64,000 bases of DNA from Metallyticus violacea (lineage: Eukaryota > Arthropoda > Insecta > Mantodea > Metallyticidae), in contig CM060840.1 in assembly GCA_030762175.1 (NCBI GenBank), positions 42,910,001 to 42,974,000 of the forward strand, written 5' to 3'. A program made the position numbers and the translations under genes. Below the pieces are notes generated by a model. It was not told the origin of the DNA, ran no database searches, and was given only the letters and a program-made list of their open reading frames with translations. Below are positions 1 to 9,493 of the stretch, one piece after another (position 1 is the stretch's first letter; every line of letters starts with the position of its first letter).

Positions 1-178
1 TGTAGAAAAGACAGTACGCTATAGATCTTATTTGGATATGTTGCAGTTATTTGTGTTGCCACAGAGCGAGGAAGACAACAATATGAACATTATATTGCAG
101 CAAGATGGTGCATCTCCTCACTGGGTATGGGAGGTTCGACATTTTCTATAAACCGCTTTCATTTGTTGTGGTGTGATC

Positions 179-389
179 TTTTTTTTTTTTTTTTTTTTTG
201 AATGATTTATTTATGGACGCTCTTTAACAGCTCAGGTCATCAGCGTCCCATTCAACTCAGGGCGTGAAACGGCCGACAAATTTTGCTCAGAGGCCTCTCT
301 TTCAGGCTTGAGGTTCTTTTTCGTGCCGTAAATGTACGATACGGGACCCACGGCTTTACTTCCCTTCCGAAGGCAGCCATACTTAGGAT
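179..389 (-). mobile_element. SINE family A, 5'-truncated copy
   Basis: This minus-strand retroposon has a poly(A) tail that appears as the T run at 179-199. It is flanked by a perfect 10-bp target-site duplication, TGGTGTGATC, at 169-178 and 390-399. Its body matches the 3' two thirds of the full-length copy at 48326-48615, but the tRNA-like head is missing, so it is 5'-truncated. It sits inside the transposase fossil at 2-940, and removing it with one duplication restores a continuous reading frame across the junction. Confidence 0.9.
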
Positions 390-623
390 TGGTGTGATCG
401 TGACGTATCAATTTCTTGGCCCCCAAACTCCCCAGACCTAACTACTTCTGACTTCTTCGTGTGCGATTTTGTTAAAGACACTGTCTATTCACAGAAAACC
501 AGGTACATTGATGATCTGAAATTAAAAATTACTCAAGCTATCAAAGAAATATCAATCTGAACTACAACGGACACGGGCTGAATTGCATCGCCGTTATGAG
601 TTGTGCAATGGGGAACACATCTC

Positions 624-914
624 ACCGCCACGGGTGGCCGAGGTCGTTAAGGCACGGACTCGTGAGCGGGAGTTCCGCGGTTCGAATCCCGCCTGGACCG
701 TCCTCCCTGACTGGGGTTTTTTCCAGGTTTTCCTCAGTCTTCATAACTGGCAAATGCCGGGGAGGTACCTAAACTTAGGCCTGGAACGCTTCCTTCCTTA
801 AAAAAAAATATCCTTTCCCAATTTATCATTTCATTTCATGTATCATCAGTGTCCACCGCCTGTGGTGCCTCAGTAGTGAAAACGGGCGTTAAACACTACT
901 CAAAAAAAAAAAAA
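624..914 (+). mobile_element. SINE family B, full-length copy 1
   Basis: A tRNA-derived SINE of about 290 bp. The head has a box A (TGGCCGAGGTCGTTAAGGC, 635-653) and a box B (GGTTCGAATCC near 679) like those of tRNA-Ser. An unrelated body with an internal A run follows, then a poly(A) tail. An 11-bp target duplication, GAACACATCTC, lies at 613-623 and 915-925. It is nearly identical to the copy at 44944-45243 and was inserted near the C-terminal end of the transposase fossil, after the first SINE's host had already decayed. Confidence 0.92.
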
Positions 915-983
915 GAACACATCTCCCACATTTCAATGTTGTGTACAAAAGTTTCAAAATGTAAAGTTCAGTAGTAAATGTTT

Positions 984-995
984 TACAGGGTGTTC
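984..995. other. Possible transposon terminus (TACAGGGTGTTC)
   Basis: The string TACAGGGTGTTC lies about 45 bp after the last transposase codons of the first fossil and just before the minus-strand mariner fossil. Several Tc1/mariner-type elements end with a similar CAGGGTGT motif. It could be the end of either element. No inverted partner was found. Confidence 0.3.
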
Positions 996-1019
996 ATTTT
1001 ATCCATATCAAAACTGATC

Positions 1020-1229
1020 ATTCTGCAGTCGCTAAATGAGTTTCGTTATCAATTGTTGTTGGTCTGCCCAAGGTTATTTTTCGACAGTTTCATTGTCTTC
1101 CTGAAACTTTGCCAATCTTCTTTGCACCGTTCGTTCATTCACAGAATCAGTACCGAAGTACTGGCCACTGCAGTTGCATTGAAATGCATAGAGCATACCA
1201 GCTTGTATAATCATTTTCTTGGTGCTCAT
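1020..1229 (-). pseudogene. mariner-like transposase fossil, N-terminal helix-turn-helix region
   Basis: On the minus strand an ATG at 1227-1229 opens 51 codons ending at 1074-1076, with the segment VNERTVQRRLAKFQEDNETV. This is the second helix-turn-helix of mariner transposases, normally followed by an SGRP linker. After a one-base shift the reading continues as GRPTTIDNETHLATAE, which supplies that linker. The catalytic domain is absent: the sequence gives way near 1020 to the TACAGGGTGTTC region. It is therefore a 5' fragment or an internally deleted copy. Its opposite orientation shows it is not part of the neighbouring fossil at 2-940. The mariner assignment is firm but the subfamily is not. 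Confidence 0.72.
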
Positions 1230-1242
1230 TTTTAGCCGCACT

Positions 1243-1956
1243 TCTCAGAATAACGACTAATGCTAGGTAAAACTGAACCTATTAATTTAACACCCTAACT
1301 CTCAGCAACAATCGTATCTGTCTCTTTATGCATGTTTATTCAATTGTTCCCAAAGGTTCAAATTCAGCATCGCAAAAAAACTGACAGAATACTTTTTATA
1401 TGAAATCTTTTAAAGCCAGGTTTCAATTGTTCGTGACTAAAAACAACTCTTGACGTATTAATTTCCTAATTTATCATTTTTACCATTTTGTTCAATTATG
1501 TTTGCAAATTTACTTCATATACGCGGAGTCCCACAGTAGCCGTACATTTTTTCAAGTTATATCCTCGCGTCTTTTCATGGCACTAGTTGCATCTTACTGG
1601 GGTTTTAAGGATAGACAAAAGTAGAGTTTGTGTATTATCTCTGTAATATTTTCATTACGGAATTAGCTACATAATTCATATTCTATCAATGCATATTTAC
1701 TAATGCATGTTAATTTATCTTCTACTTGTGTACGTACCTTATTAGCTATTAGTGATTCTGACCTGAATTTACTCTCAGTACAAATAGATAATGGATTTAA
1801 GCCCTAACACCAGTGAATAAAGATAACCCGACCTTTACAGCGTAATGTGGGTTGCCTATTCCGGAACATTATACCGTGATTCTGACACACGCTGTTTAAT
1901 GTTATAATTTTTCGACCACCAATAAATAAGGTAAAATGTAGGAAAGCAAAAATACA
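1243..1956. other. AT-rich interval, no feature recognised
   Basis: No coding similarity, repeat or RNA-like fold is visible. Open frames are short and have no family motif. Confidence 0.5.
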
Positions 1957-2118
1957 GAGCGGAGTATGGTAACGCTTGGAATTTGCTTTGTGGAGGTCCC
2001 GGGTTGAAATATCTTGGAGCCGCCCATCCTGACGTCATTGGTCGCTTAAGCAAGTGCTCGAATTTTCCGCTCTCCTTACTTCATTTCTATGGTTTTGTTT
2101 CACGGTCGAATGTGATTT
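1957..2118 (+). mobile_element. SINE family C, truncated copy
   Basis: It holds a tRNA-like head (GGTAACGCTTG... with box-B-like GGGTTGAAATATC), the junction GCCCATCCTGACGTC and the GGTCGCTTAAGCAA block also found at 23.1 and 58.1 kb. It then reaches the CACGGTCGAA block of the body. The segment carrying the TTTTTTCATGG motif of other copies is deleted. No target duplication was found. Confidence 0.6.
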
Positions 2119-3178
2119 TAATGTTCTTTTAGATGATTTTCATGTTATCTTAAACTCATGTTATTTCATATATTATTGTATCTTCATAACTTTTATATTT
2201 GATGTATGTTTTGCATTTCAGGCATATACCTAGATTTTGCAGTCTTGTTCTCGCGTCCGACTTTTCATGCAGCGCGTTAGTTAAACGGATCAAACATTTT
2301 GGGAAAATTTGTGAGAGTTTCATTCTGAATATTCTTATGTAAATTATTTTAATATGTATTGTATTTGGTGCAGTATACGTATTTAATGTCATATCTATTT
2401 CAATTGGTTTCTTTTTCTATTTATTGTGTTGGGGAACTGTGTAATATAAATGACAGTTGAAACTACTTTTAAACGTTATTAAGTTACCTTATTTTTTCTT
2501 GTTAATAATTCACTTTTTCGTGGTATTTTAGGACTTAAATTCTTTACAGTGCGTCATCTAATCGATTGCACCTGACAAAGGGTAGCAGAATTCGTGATTA
2601 TATGTCACAAAATGTTAATTTGCATTGGTGGTACAAAAAATATCCGAAATAATTTTAGATTAAATCATTGTATATTTTCACAGTTTTAGGTCATAAACAT
2701 CCAGGTTCTAGTTATCGGTAAGCCGCTATGCTCGTAAATCTTAATCAACAGCTGCCGTTGGGAAAGTTAATTAGGCGTTTATAGCCTACAGTGGATTCCA
2801 AAATGTGCGGTGCAATCCTCTGGTGTGCTATTGTAGCCAGAAAGTGATTGAGAAACCAAATTTGGACCATTAAGTTGGATATGTATTCCCTATTGCACAT
2901 TTATGGTCAGAAACAACTGAAAACAAGTCGTCATTTGGAAGTAATATATTTGTTGATATCAAATTAAACAGTTAACTTCCATGCTATCACTAAGTAATAT
3001 AGATTCCCATATCAACTGTACTTAGCCGCTATACTAATAGTATATTTGTTGCTTACAGGTGAGACATTTAATTGTGACATACAGAAAATACGCAATTTTA
3101 AGAAGATAATGAAATGATCGTTCAGGAAATATGTCTAATTTCCGAAAAGTAAGCGACATGGAGAGTTAAATAGAAATA
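2119..3178. other. AT-rich interval, no feature recognised
   Basis: No coding similarity or repeat structure beyond general AT richness was seen. Confidence 0.5.
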
Positions 3179-3301
3179 TTAGAAAGAAAGGTTTTTTTAA
3201 GCTGGAAAACAAAAATAATAAAAAGAGTGAAATATAATTATTAGAAAGCAAAGCTGTTTTAAGCTGGAAAGCAAAAGTAATAAAAAAGAAGGAAAAGTTA
3301 A
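3179..3301. repeat. Tandem duplication, two units of about 62 bp
   Basis: The segment starting at 3179 recurs at 3241, with shared blocks TTAGAAAG, TTTTAAGCTGGAAA and AATAAAAA in the same order. Divergence is moderate. The composition is purine-rich on the plus strand. A local tandem duplication is the simplest explanation. Confidence 0.75.
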
Positions 3302-4442
3302 AACAATAAATAAATGAATGAAATATGGTTAAGTGCACGATTTTTCCATGGGGTAGACGCAATTCCTCGCGGTATTTTCTTAATGTGTTTTCTCCCCACA
3401 GGAACATACATTCATCCTGTCTTCAATAATATCTTCCACCCCTATCAATTTGCTTGCCCAAGTCTCCCACGAAGCTTTCATTTCTGAGATTCAATTACTA
3501 TTAACCTGTTTCTCCCAGCCTAGGTTAGTTTCGTTTAAAGAATAGTCCACGTTTACTCCTGACATATGCATTTCCTTCCCCGGATTTCCTTTTCCTTCAT
3601 CACAGACTGCAGATGAGATGCTTCCGGCAACCTTCTTTTTCCAACTCATTACTTGAGTAAATAGCTAAATGATTCGTAGTCAAAGTTAGTTTATCTCATT
3701 TCACGTCAAAACCTTAGCATTTTCTTGCCTTTTTTAGTTGTTTTAAAGTCAGTATTCTAATTTGTTTACTATTTACAGACGTTTTAATTACAATTTGTAC
3801 AGCTACAAAATAAATAATATATTTTCTGTAAATTTCCTGGAAGTTCCATGGAAATTAGTTATACTTTTTTCATGCTGTAATAATAGGTAAAGTGTAAAAA
3901 TGTTAAAAGTATTACTTTTCTGCTGAAATACTTTATGCTAAATTTTATTAGTTATAAAATATATCAATCTTTAGAAACTCTGTTTTCACTTTAATTTACA
4001 GCCAGTATGGTACCAGATTTAAGACAAGAAATTTTTTCCTTGAAACTATAAAACTATGCAGAATACATTTAAAATTATGAAAATATTTAACTGTGAATTC
4101 AGCCACGAACGTGTAATATACATATTCTTAAATTAATTCTTTGAACATCAGGCTATCAATATTGCTATAAATGAAGAAAGAATTTTGTACAGATATTTAC
4201 AGAAGACCTTTATCTTATTCTTTGTTCTAATTAAGTTCACAAAAACCCTTCAATTGTATTTAGTTGCTGTAATGGAAGAAATGAGATCATTTGGCTACAA
4301 ACGGAGGCAAATGATTTCTGTTTAACATACCGTCACTGATATAAGCGTACCTTTTTCTTTGTTGACCTCAAACGAAATCCTATAAATGAAAATATTTACG
4401 ATAAAACAGATATACTATGGAGTGATCAACACAGATCTTACA
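3302..4442. other. AT-rich interval, no feature recognised
   Basis: No motif is visible. It lies upstream of the LINE ORF1 remnant and could include degraded 5' LINE sequence, but nothing supports that directly. Confidence 0.45.
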
Positions 4443-4682
4443 AAGTCTAAGCGAACGATTATGCAATACTCAAATTGTCAAGAATACAAGCACTCTAAAA
4501 GTATCGTCGTAAACAACCTTGTGTAAACTGTGACAGCCATCATTCCTCAATAAATGCACCAAATCTGTCAAGTTGTCTCCAGTATGTGTTAACTGCGAAG
4601 GTAAGCAGTTTGATACACTGCAAACCAAGGAGCTGTCCGTTCCAGGAACAATTACAGGAAGCAAACTAATCACTAGCACTTA
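4443..4682 (+). pseudogene. Jockey-like LINE ORF1 (Gag-like) fossil, zinc-knuckle region
   Basis: Reading with small frameshifts gives QYSNCQEYKHSKS, then YRRKQPCVNCDSHHSS, then VKLSPVCVNCEGKQFDTLQ and TKELSVPGTITGSK. The spaced Cys and His residues match the CCHC zinc knuckles at the C-terminal end of ORF1 proteins of Jockey-clade non-LTR retrotransposons, which bind the element's RNA. ORF1 upstream of the knuckles is not recognisable. The endonuclease and reverse-transcriptase remnants of what is probably the same element lie downstream at 6539-6733 and 8030-9310 on the same strand, separated by a mariner insertion. Several frameshifts make it non-functional. Confidence 0.7.
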
Positions 4683-5307
4683 ATTCAATTCAGTTCCCTA
4701 ATCTCAATGTTCAAAATGAACAAAACTTTGCAAGTTTCCTGTGCCATAAATCAGCATCAGTGGCCCGACTTAGTAAAAATATTTCTGCTTCTGCTACTTC
4801 TTTGACGTTTACTTGAGTACATAACTTATAACCAGATGCAGCTTTAATAGATCTGAATCAGTTTAGGGAAATGCTCTTTAGAGTGCTAGAAGGATCAAAG
4901 TCTGCAAATAAATTATAAACATTAAATGCAACGCTTACTCTACTGATAAACAAATTATGTTTCTTATTCTTCCTTAATCCATTCAGAACCGTAACAACTT
5001 TACGCCTTAATAAATATATAATGGCTATCAATCATTAAATTAAAATCAAAACTTGTACATGGAATTGTTAAATTAGTTATAAATAGCATTAACTACTATA
5101 TTTCTCTAGAGATACTAGTCGTCACCACGGAAAATAAAATTGCACCTTATATCTATTTTAAAATGCTTGATAAAACATACATGTGATGACTGCCTAGCAG
5201 TACCAGAAAAGATATTTATTAAAACATCAAATTTATACCACGTACTGCCTATAAGAACTAAAACGTGAAATTTCAAGTACTGAACTACCTACACTACATT
5301 TCAAATT
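4683..5307. other. Probable degraded LINE sequence between ORF1 and the mariner
   Basis: This interval should hold the end of ORF1 and the start of the endonuclease domain if the LINE interpretation is right. No clear endonuclease N-terminal motif can be read. Confidence 0.35.
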
Positions 5308-5339
5308 GGACTACCGGACTATTGGACTATTGGACTATT
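5308..5339. repeat. 8-bp minisatellite, four units
   Basis: Four consecutive 8-bp units, GGACTACC followed by three GGACTATT, at 5308-5339. Confidence 0.85.
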
Positions 5340-5527
5340 CTGCGCCGAGTGATTGCTTTAGATTTTTAGGAAGTAAAACACGAAAAAAAAAAAGAACTAT
5401 CTTTTTGGGAGTTATTTTAATTCCAAACACCTCCGATGGGGCTTAAATACATCCGACTCGATGGGCAAAATAATCCATATTCCCAGAATTAAGCACAAAA
5501 TGGCGGTGTAGTTTCTTGAAATAATTC

Positions 5528-6330
5528 TTATTTTTCAACATAATCTCCTTTGACACTAATGCACTTTGTTCAGTAATGCTCTAAATTCTTTATTCCATCA
5601 AAAAGTCGGGTTCCTCCAGGCCTGCAAAATGCACCTCAACTAATGATTTAAGCTTTTCACTGACGTAAACTTCTTTCCAGTAAGGAAAGACCCAAGTCAG
5701 TAGCATAAGGTGGGTATGGCAGCAAACCGTATCCCAATTCATTAATTTTCGCCATTGTAGCGACTCTTGCTTGAGGGCGAGCATTTTCTTGGTGCAAGAT
5801 GATTTTATTCTTAGATAGGCTGGGTTTTTCTCACTTTTTTGTTTTCAATAGACCCAAAAGGCTAGCATAATACACTTCTTTTCCAGTGGGAAGATAGTGA
5901 TTAGCAGCACACTCTTGACATCCCAGAATACCGACGCCATGATCATTCCAGCCGATTTCACACATTTTGCCTTCTTTGGGGTGATGCTTCCATTGTTTAG
6001 ACCACTGTTTTGTTTCGGGCGTGTAGTAGTGCACCATGTTTCATCATTGGACATAAATTGACGCACAAAGTCAGCGGGAGCTCTCTGAAAAAGGGCCAAA
6101 CTTTCCTGAGAGTTTGCACTGTGATTCGCTTTTGATCTTAGGACAGCAGATGCGGAACCCATTTTGCCGATCACTTTTTCAAGCGCAATTCTTCCCTTAG
6201 AATGTAAAATAGGCGGTCCTCTGAAATGCTCAGAGCTTTAGAAATTTCGGGAATCTTTAATCGGTGATCCTCCAGAACTACGTCTGCACCTTATCGATCA
6301 TTTCTGATGTCATGACAAATTTTGAGGTGT
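5528..6330 (-). pseudogene. mariner transposase fossil inserted within the LINE remnant
   Basis: Minus-strand frames together read, in order: DHRLKIPEISKALSISED, RLFYILREELRLKK, DFVRQFMSNDETW, SAGMIMASVFWDVKSVLL, ILHQENARPQARVATMAK, LLPYPPYATDLG and KGDYVEK followed by a stop at 5528-5530. These are the ordered blocks of a mariner (DD34D) transposase. The first catalytic Asp (in DETW) is present. The second, normally in HQDNA, is Glu here. The third is kept in ATDLG. At least four frameshifts and stops are needed. The first 80 or so residues are not recognisable, and no inverted ends were found. It lies between the ORF1 and endonuclease pieces of a plus-strand Jockey-like LINE, which suggests insertion into that element. 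Confidence 0.88.
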
Positions 6331-6538
6331 AGAATCTCTTAGAGTGTTTGTCATATGTATGAATTTCTGTTGCACACATATCATTTTTATTAAATACTTA
6401 ATAACTACAACGATTTTTGGCCAAACCATGTATTAATGCATAACATGTTTCTAAGGAAATGGCGGACATTGATAACAAAACTGCTTTGAAACTGCTGCTG
6501 TAATCTGTGGGCCATTCCCATCACTTCTCAAATGATCC

Positions 6539-6733
6539 CCATATCAGCTGCAAACAGAAAATATCCGCCCTATTGGACCAACTTATTACCCAGTTGATGG
6601 TAATACTCCAGATATCCTACATTTTTATATCATTAGAAATGTATTACATTTTTGCAATACACCGTCTGTATTACACGAATTAAGTTCGGGTCATGATTCA
6701 GTCTGTCAATATTTCAGCCTTCTCAAAGCATAA
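6539..6733 (+). pseudogene. Jockey-like LINE endonuclease fossil, C-terminal end
   Basis: An open stretch of 64 codons reads PYQLQTENIRPIGPTYYPVD, GNTPDILHFYIIRNV and LHELSSGHDSV before a stop. This is the last part of the apurinic-type endonuclease domain of Jockey-clade LINEs: the P-T-Y-x-P block, the P-D-x-L-D-F-like block (here PDILHF) and the S-S-D-H-x-P-V end (here SSGHDSV, with the catalytic Asp replaced by Gly). It follows the mariner insertion and precedes the reverse transcriptase remnant. The endonuclease N-terminal half is not recognisable. Confidence 0.78.
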
Positions 6734-6830
6734 ATCATATCGAACTCCAATAAACTAAGGTTTGTAAGTCTCATACTGACAAACAAAAATTCATCTAAAG
6801 ACACCTAAAGATATTCTGCAAGTAATCATA

Positions 6831-6882
6831 TCCGCTTGTGGTGCCTCATTAGTAAAAACGGGCGCTAAACACTATTGAAAAA
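6831..6882 (+). mobile_element. SINE family B, 3'-end fragment
   Basis: Matches the last 50 bp of family B (TGTGGTGCCTCA, AGTAAAAACGGGCG, TAAACACTATT followed by an A run) with a few substitutions. Head and middle are absent. Confidence 0.8.
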
Positions 6883-7369
6883 GGCATGTAACAAATTATA
6901 TCCAATATGCGAAGAAAAAAAAAACGAGCTAGTGCCTCTAATCATATAACACACGTTAAGCTTTCTTTACAAAAATATAATCTCTTGCCCCACATACAGC
7001 AATTTTACCAGTCAAAATCCAATGTCAAAACTTTGGGAACAGATTATTTATCCCCAACATAAAACATAAAAGCCTGATACGAAGGCTGGAAATAAAATAT
7101 TTGTAACACTGTCACTATATTGTTAATGAATGTGGAAAGATGTTGTTATTCTCAACATGTCTAGAGGAATGCCATAGCTGTTCAACACACTCAGTGTCAC
7201 TAGTGCACTATCTGTGGACGGATGAATACGAAGCCATCGAGTAGTGGTTTATATTTGGACCGCTCTAAGTTGATATTTTCTAAAAGTGAATTAAAATTAA
7301 GATAATACGTGTTAGAAACGTGAGGAAATGCCATGGATGTCTTCCACAGCCTATGGTAATGAAACTTTG
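6883..7369. other. Interval without recognised feature
   Basis: Lies between the LINE endonuclease and reverse transcriptase remnants. No motif was recognised. Confidence 0.4.
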
Positions 7370-7640
7370 TCATATCGAACTGTGGTCCGTTGGATGCCAC
7401 ATTTTTGACAAGGATGCAATAGGATTCACCACGTTTAGGTTAGGTGGTTTTTCCCTTGAAGAGTCATTATGTTAACTTGATTCAATGACTACTAGAAGGC
7501 GTGTCGTTGATGAACAGTGAGGGAAATAGCCGCAGAAGTTAGAACAAGCCATGCTACAGTGTTGCAGTAGAATGCTCCTTCTGAAACATCTACAAAATCG
7601 ATTTATCTACGGATGTCCAGCGTCTTCCAGAAGTGTGACA
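7370..7640 (+). pseudogene. Tc1/mariner-superfamily transposase fossil, helix-turn-helix region
   Basis: Plus-strand reading gives SYRTVVRWMPHF, then after frame changes GFTTFRLGG and TVREIAAEVRTSHATVLQ. The first piece resembles the end of the first helix-turn-helix of mariner-like transposases (T-V-x-R-W). The last resembles the second (T-V-R-E-x-A-x-E-x-x-x-S-H-x-T-V). The spacing of about 60 residues fits. The catalytic domain is not seen downstream. It lies within the LINE interval and is presumably another old insertion. The frame is badly broken, so the call rests on short blocks. Confidence 0.5.
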
Positions 7641-8029
7641 TAGGTAATAAAAGTGCTAGGCTACTAGATGGAAGAAATGCAAAAGTCTCCAGGTTCTAAA
7701 ATAAACGGTTTACTACTTATGAATGCAGCACATTACGTTCTTGAAAACCAGCTGAGAGCTCTAAACACGCTAAATTGCTCCCTAAAAAAAATTAGACAAA
7801 TAACAAAACAAACAGACCAGTCAAAAAGTTCTACTTCTGCTAAAATACAAGCATTTTTACATGACAGTTGTACTCTCGGTTTGAAACAATTTCTATTGTG
7901 AACCAGGAGTTTTACAATTACGTTAGTGAAGCTGTTATCCACCTGATACAACTGGCACTGACTTTTTGACACCTATTCAAATAAAAAATGCCAGCAACAA
8001 TCATCAGAAGATGTAACTGTTTAATCTGT
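7641..8029. other. Interval with a 77-codon open frame of unknown origin
   Basis: An ATG frame at 7668-7901 (plus) has no recognised motif. From its position it could be degraded linker between LINE endonuclease and reverse transcriptase. Confidence 0.3.
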
Positions 8030-9310
8030 TTTTGCCAAATTTCCTAAAATAACAATAGTATTAACGCAAATATATAATGGAACTCTTCGTCCAGACTATA
8101 TATGAAAGCATGTTATAATAACAAGGGTTTCTAAACCTCATAAGAACAAATCTTAAAGCAAGTATGTACAAAGAATAATACTTGACACCCAGTTTGGATT
8201 TCGTTCGCATCGTTTACTTCCTAAATAGCTACACAGAGTTATAGATATTATCCTGGACATATCTGAGAGAAATTCAGTCCACTATTTCTAGATCACAAGG
8301 AAGCCTTCGATAAAATAGGAATTATAGATTATTTTACAAAATAATAGACCATAGTCTCCGGCTTCAGAATCAATAAGTCTTATATTTGTAATTGTACCTT
8401 CTCTGTTAAATATGAATCTACTGTGTATTTTCCATCTCTCTAAGAGTTCCATAAGGCAGTGTGCTTGGTACATTGTTATACTCTCTTTATATTGCTGATT
8501 GAAAAAAAATGAAATAATTAATGCTTTCGGGGAAAGAATTTGTCCACTGTGCAGAATTTCTAGTGAAGACCTGACAAAGCAATAGCTACAGAGGAGAGTG
8601 GAGAGGAGGGTAAATAATGGAAGGGAGCTGAGGGGTAAGGGTTCTACGCATGTTTGTAAATAATTTATATAAAATTATTCATAGAAAATGTGTGATGTAA
8701 GTATTATAAATATGTATATATTCATGTAGATTTGTATGTATGTAGATATATAAAGTTAATCATAACAATTAATATTGCTGCTTTTAAGGTATTAAAATGA
8801 GCTGAAGTCTGACACAATATTGCTGAGTTTCGTGTATATAATCATCTCACAGTAGAGCTATTTTCTGACGACTTTGCTATATTATCAAAAGAAATTGATT
8901 TAAAAGCATCTATTGAACTTCAGCATTTCTATGATAAAATTCATGGCTGATGAAATAAATGGAGAATTTTTATGAATGTTTCAAAATCCAATATGAACTT
9001 ATTCACCTATAAGCTCAGTATCAGCTACCAAACAATAATTCTCGGATGCACCTATACCAGAACCTAAAATGATCAAACATCTTGATCTAAATTATTGTTT
9101 AAGGGAGCAAAACTGCCAAGGTCATTAGCACCCAATCTTGGTATAACACTGCATACTAAACTCACATGGCATTCTCAAATGTAATCCATTGTTACCAAAT
9201 GTCGACAAAGAATTAATCAATTGAAACATATTCTTCAAGCAAAATTAGCTCTTGACTTAAAATACAAACTCCTCATTAAAATTTAGCAATTAGCCGCTCT
9301 ATAAAATTTT
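8030..9310 (+). pseudogene. Jockey-like LINE reverse transcriptase fossil
   Basis: Ordered reverse transcriptase blocks can be read across several frames. These are TQIYNGTLRPDYI with SKPHKN, LDTQFGFRSH, VIDIILDISERNS, then VP-stop-GSVLGTLLYSLYIAD, then ELFSDDFAILSKEID, and finally LTWHSQM and INQLKHILQAKLALDLKYKL. The QFGFR, PxGSVLGxLLY and x-DD blocks are those of Jockey-clade non-LTR elements. The catalytic YADD is degraded to FSDD, keeping the two Asp. The GSVLG and FSDD blocks are normally about 20 residues apart but here lie roughly 380 bp apart, so an insertion occupies about 8500-8840. Many stops make it inactive. ORF1 and endonuclease remnants on the same strand lie upstream. Confidence 0.86.
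8500..8840. other. Insertion inside the reverse transcriptase fossil
   Basis: The sequence separates two reverse transcriptase blocks that are adjacent in intact elements. It contains a GGAG-rich stretch (8590-8640) and AT-rich DNA, with no family assigned and no clear target duplication. Confidence 0.45.
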
Positions 9311-9437
9311 ACTAAAATTAAAACAATTCAGGTTAACCAGAACACATACCTTCGATTGATAGCAGCGTCACTTGGTATATGCAGTGATGATTTATCTTCC
9401 GGAGGTAACGGCACTTCTCTGCATGAGCTATGGCAAA

Positions 9438-9493
9438 AATAATAATAATAATAATAATAATAATGACAATAATAATATTAATAATAATAATAA
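9438..9493. repeat. (AAT)n microsatellite
   Basis: Imperfect AAT repeats interrupted by a GACAAT unit. Confidence 0.95.

Larger units (their letters stand above)
2..940 (+). pseudogene. Tc1/mariner-superfamily transposase fossil (C-terminal half), split by two SINEs
   Basis: The window opens inside a decayed transposase. Frame 2 reads to a stop at 149-151 and includes LQQDGASPHW, the block around the second catalytic Asp of DDE/D transposases. After a frameshift near 146-151 and removal of the SINE at 179-389, the frame resumes and reads SWPPNSPDLTTSDFF, which carries the third catalytic Asp. A second frameshift near 553 leads into ELQRTRAELHRRYELC and GEHI, the usual C-terminal end; the last codons continue past a second SINE (624-914) at 915-940. 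The N-terminal half lies outside the window. Two frameshifts and two insertions make it non-functional. The PHW and SPDLT blocks resemble the IS630/mariner-like elements common in ants and cockroaches; the exact subfamily is not certain. Confidence 0.85.
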
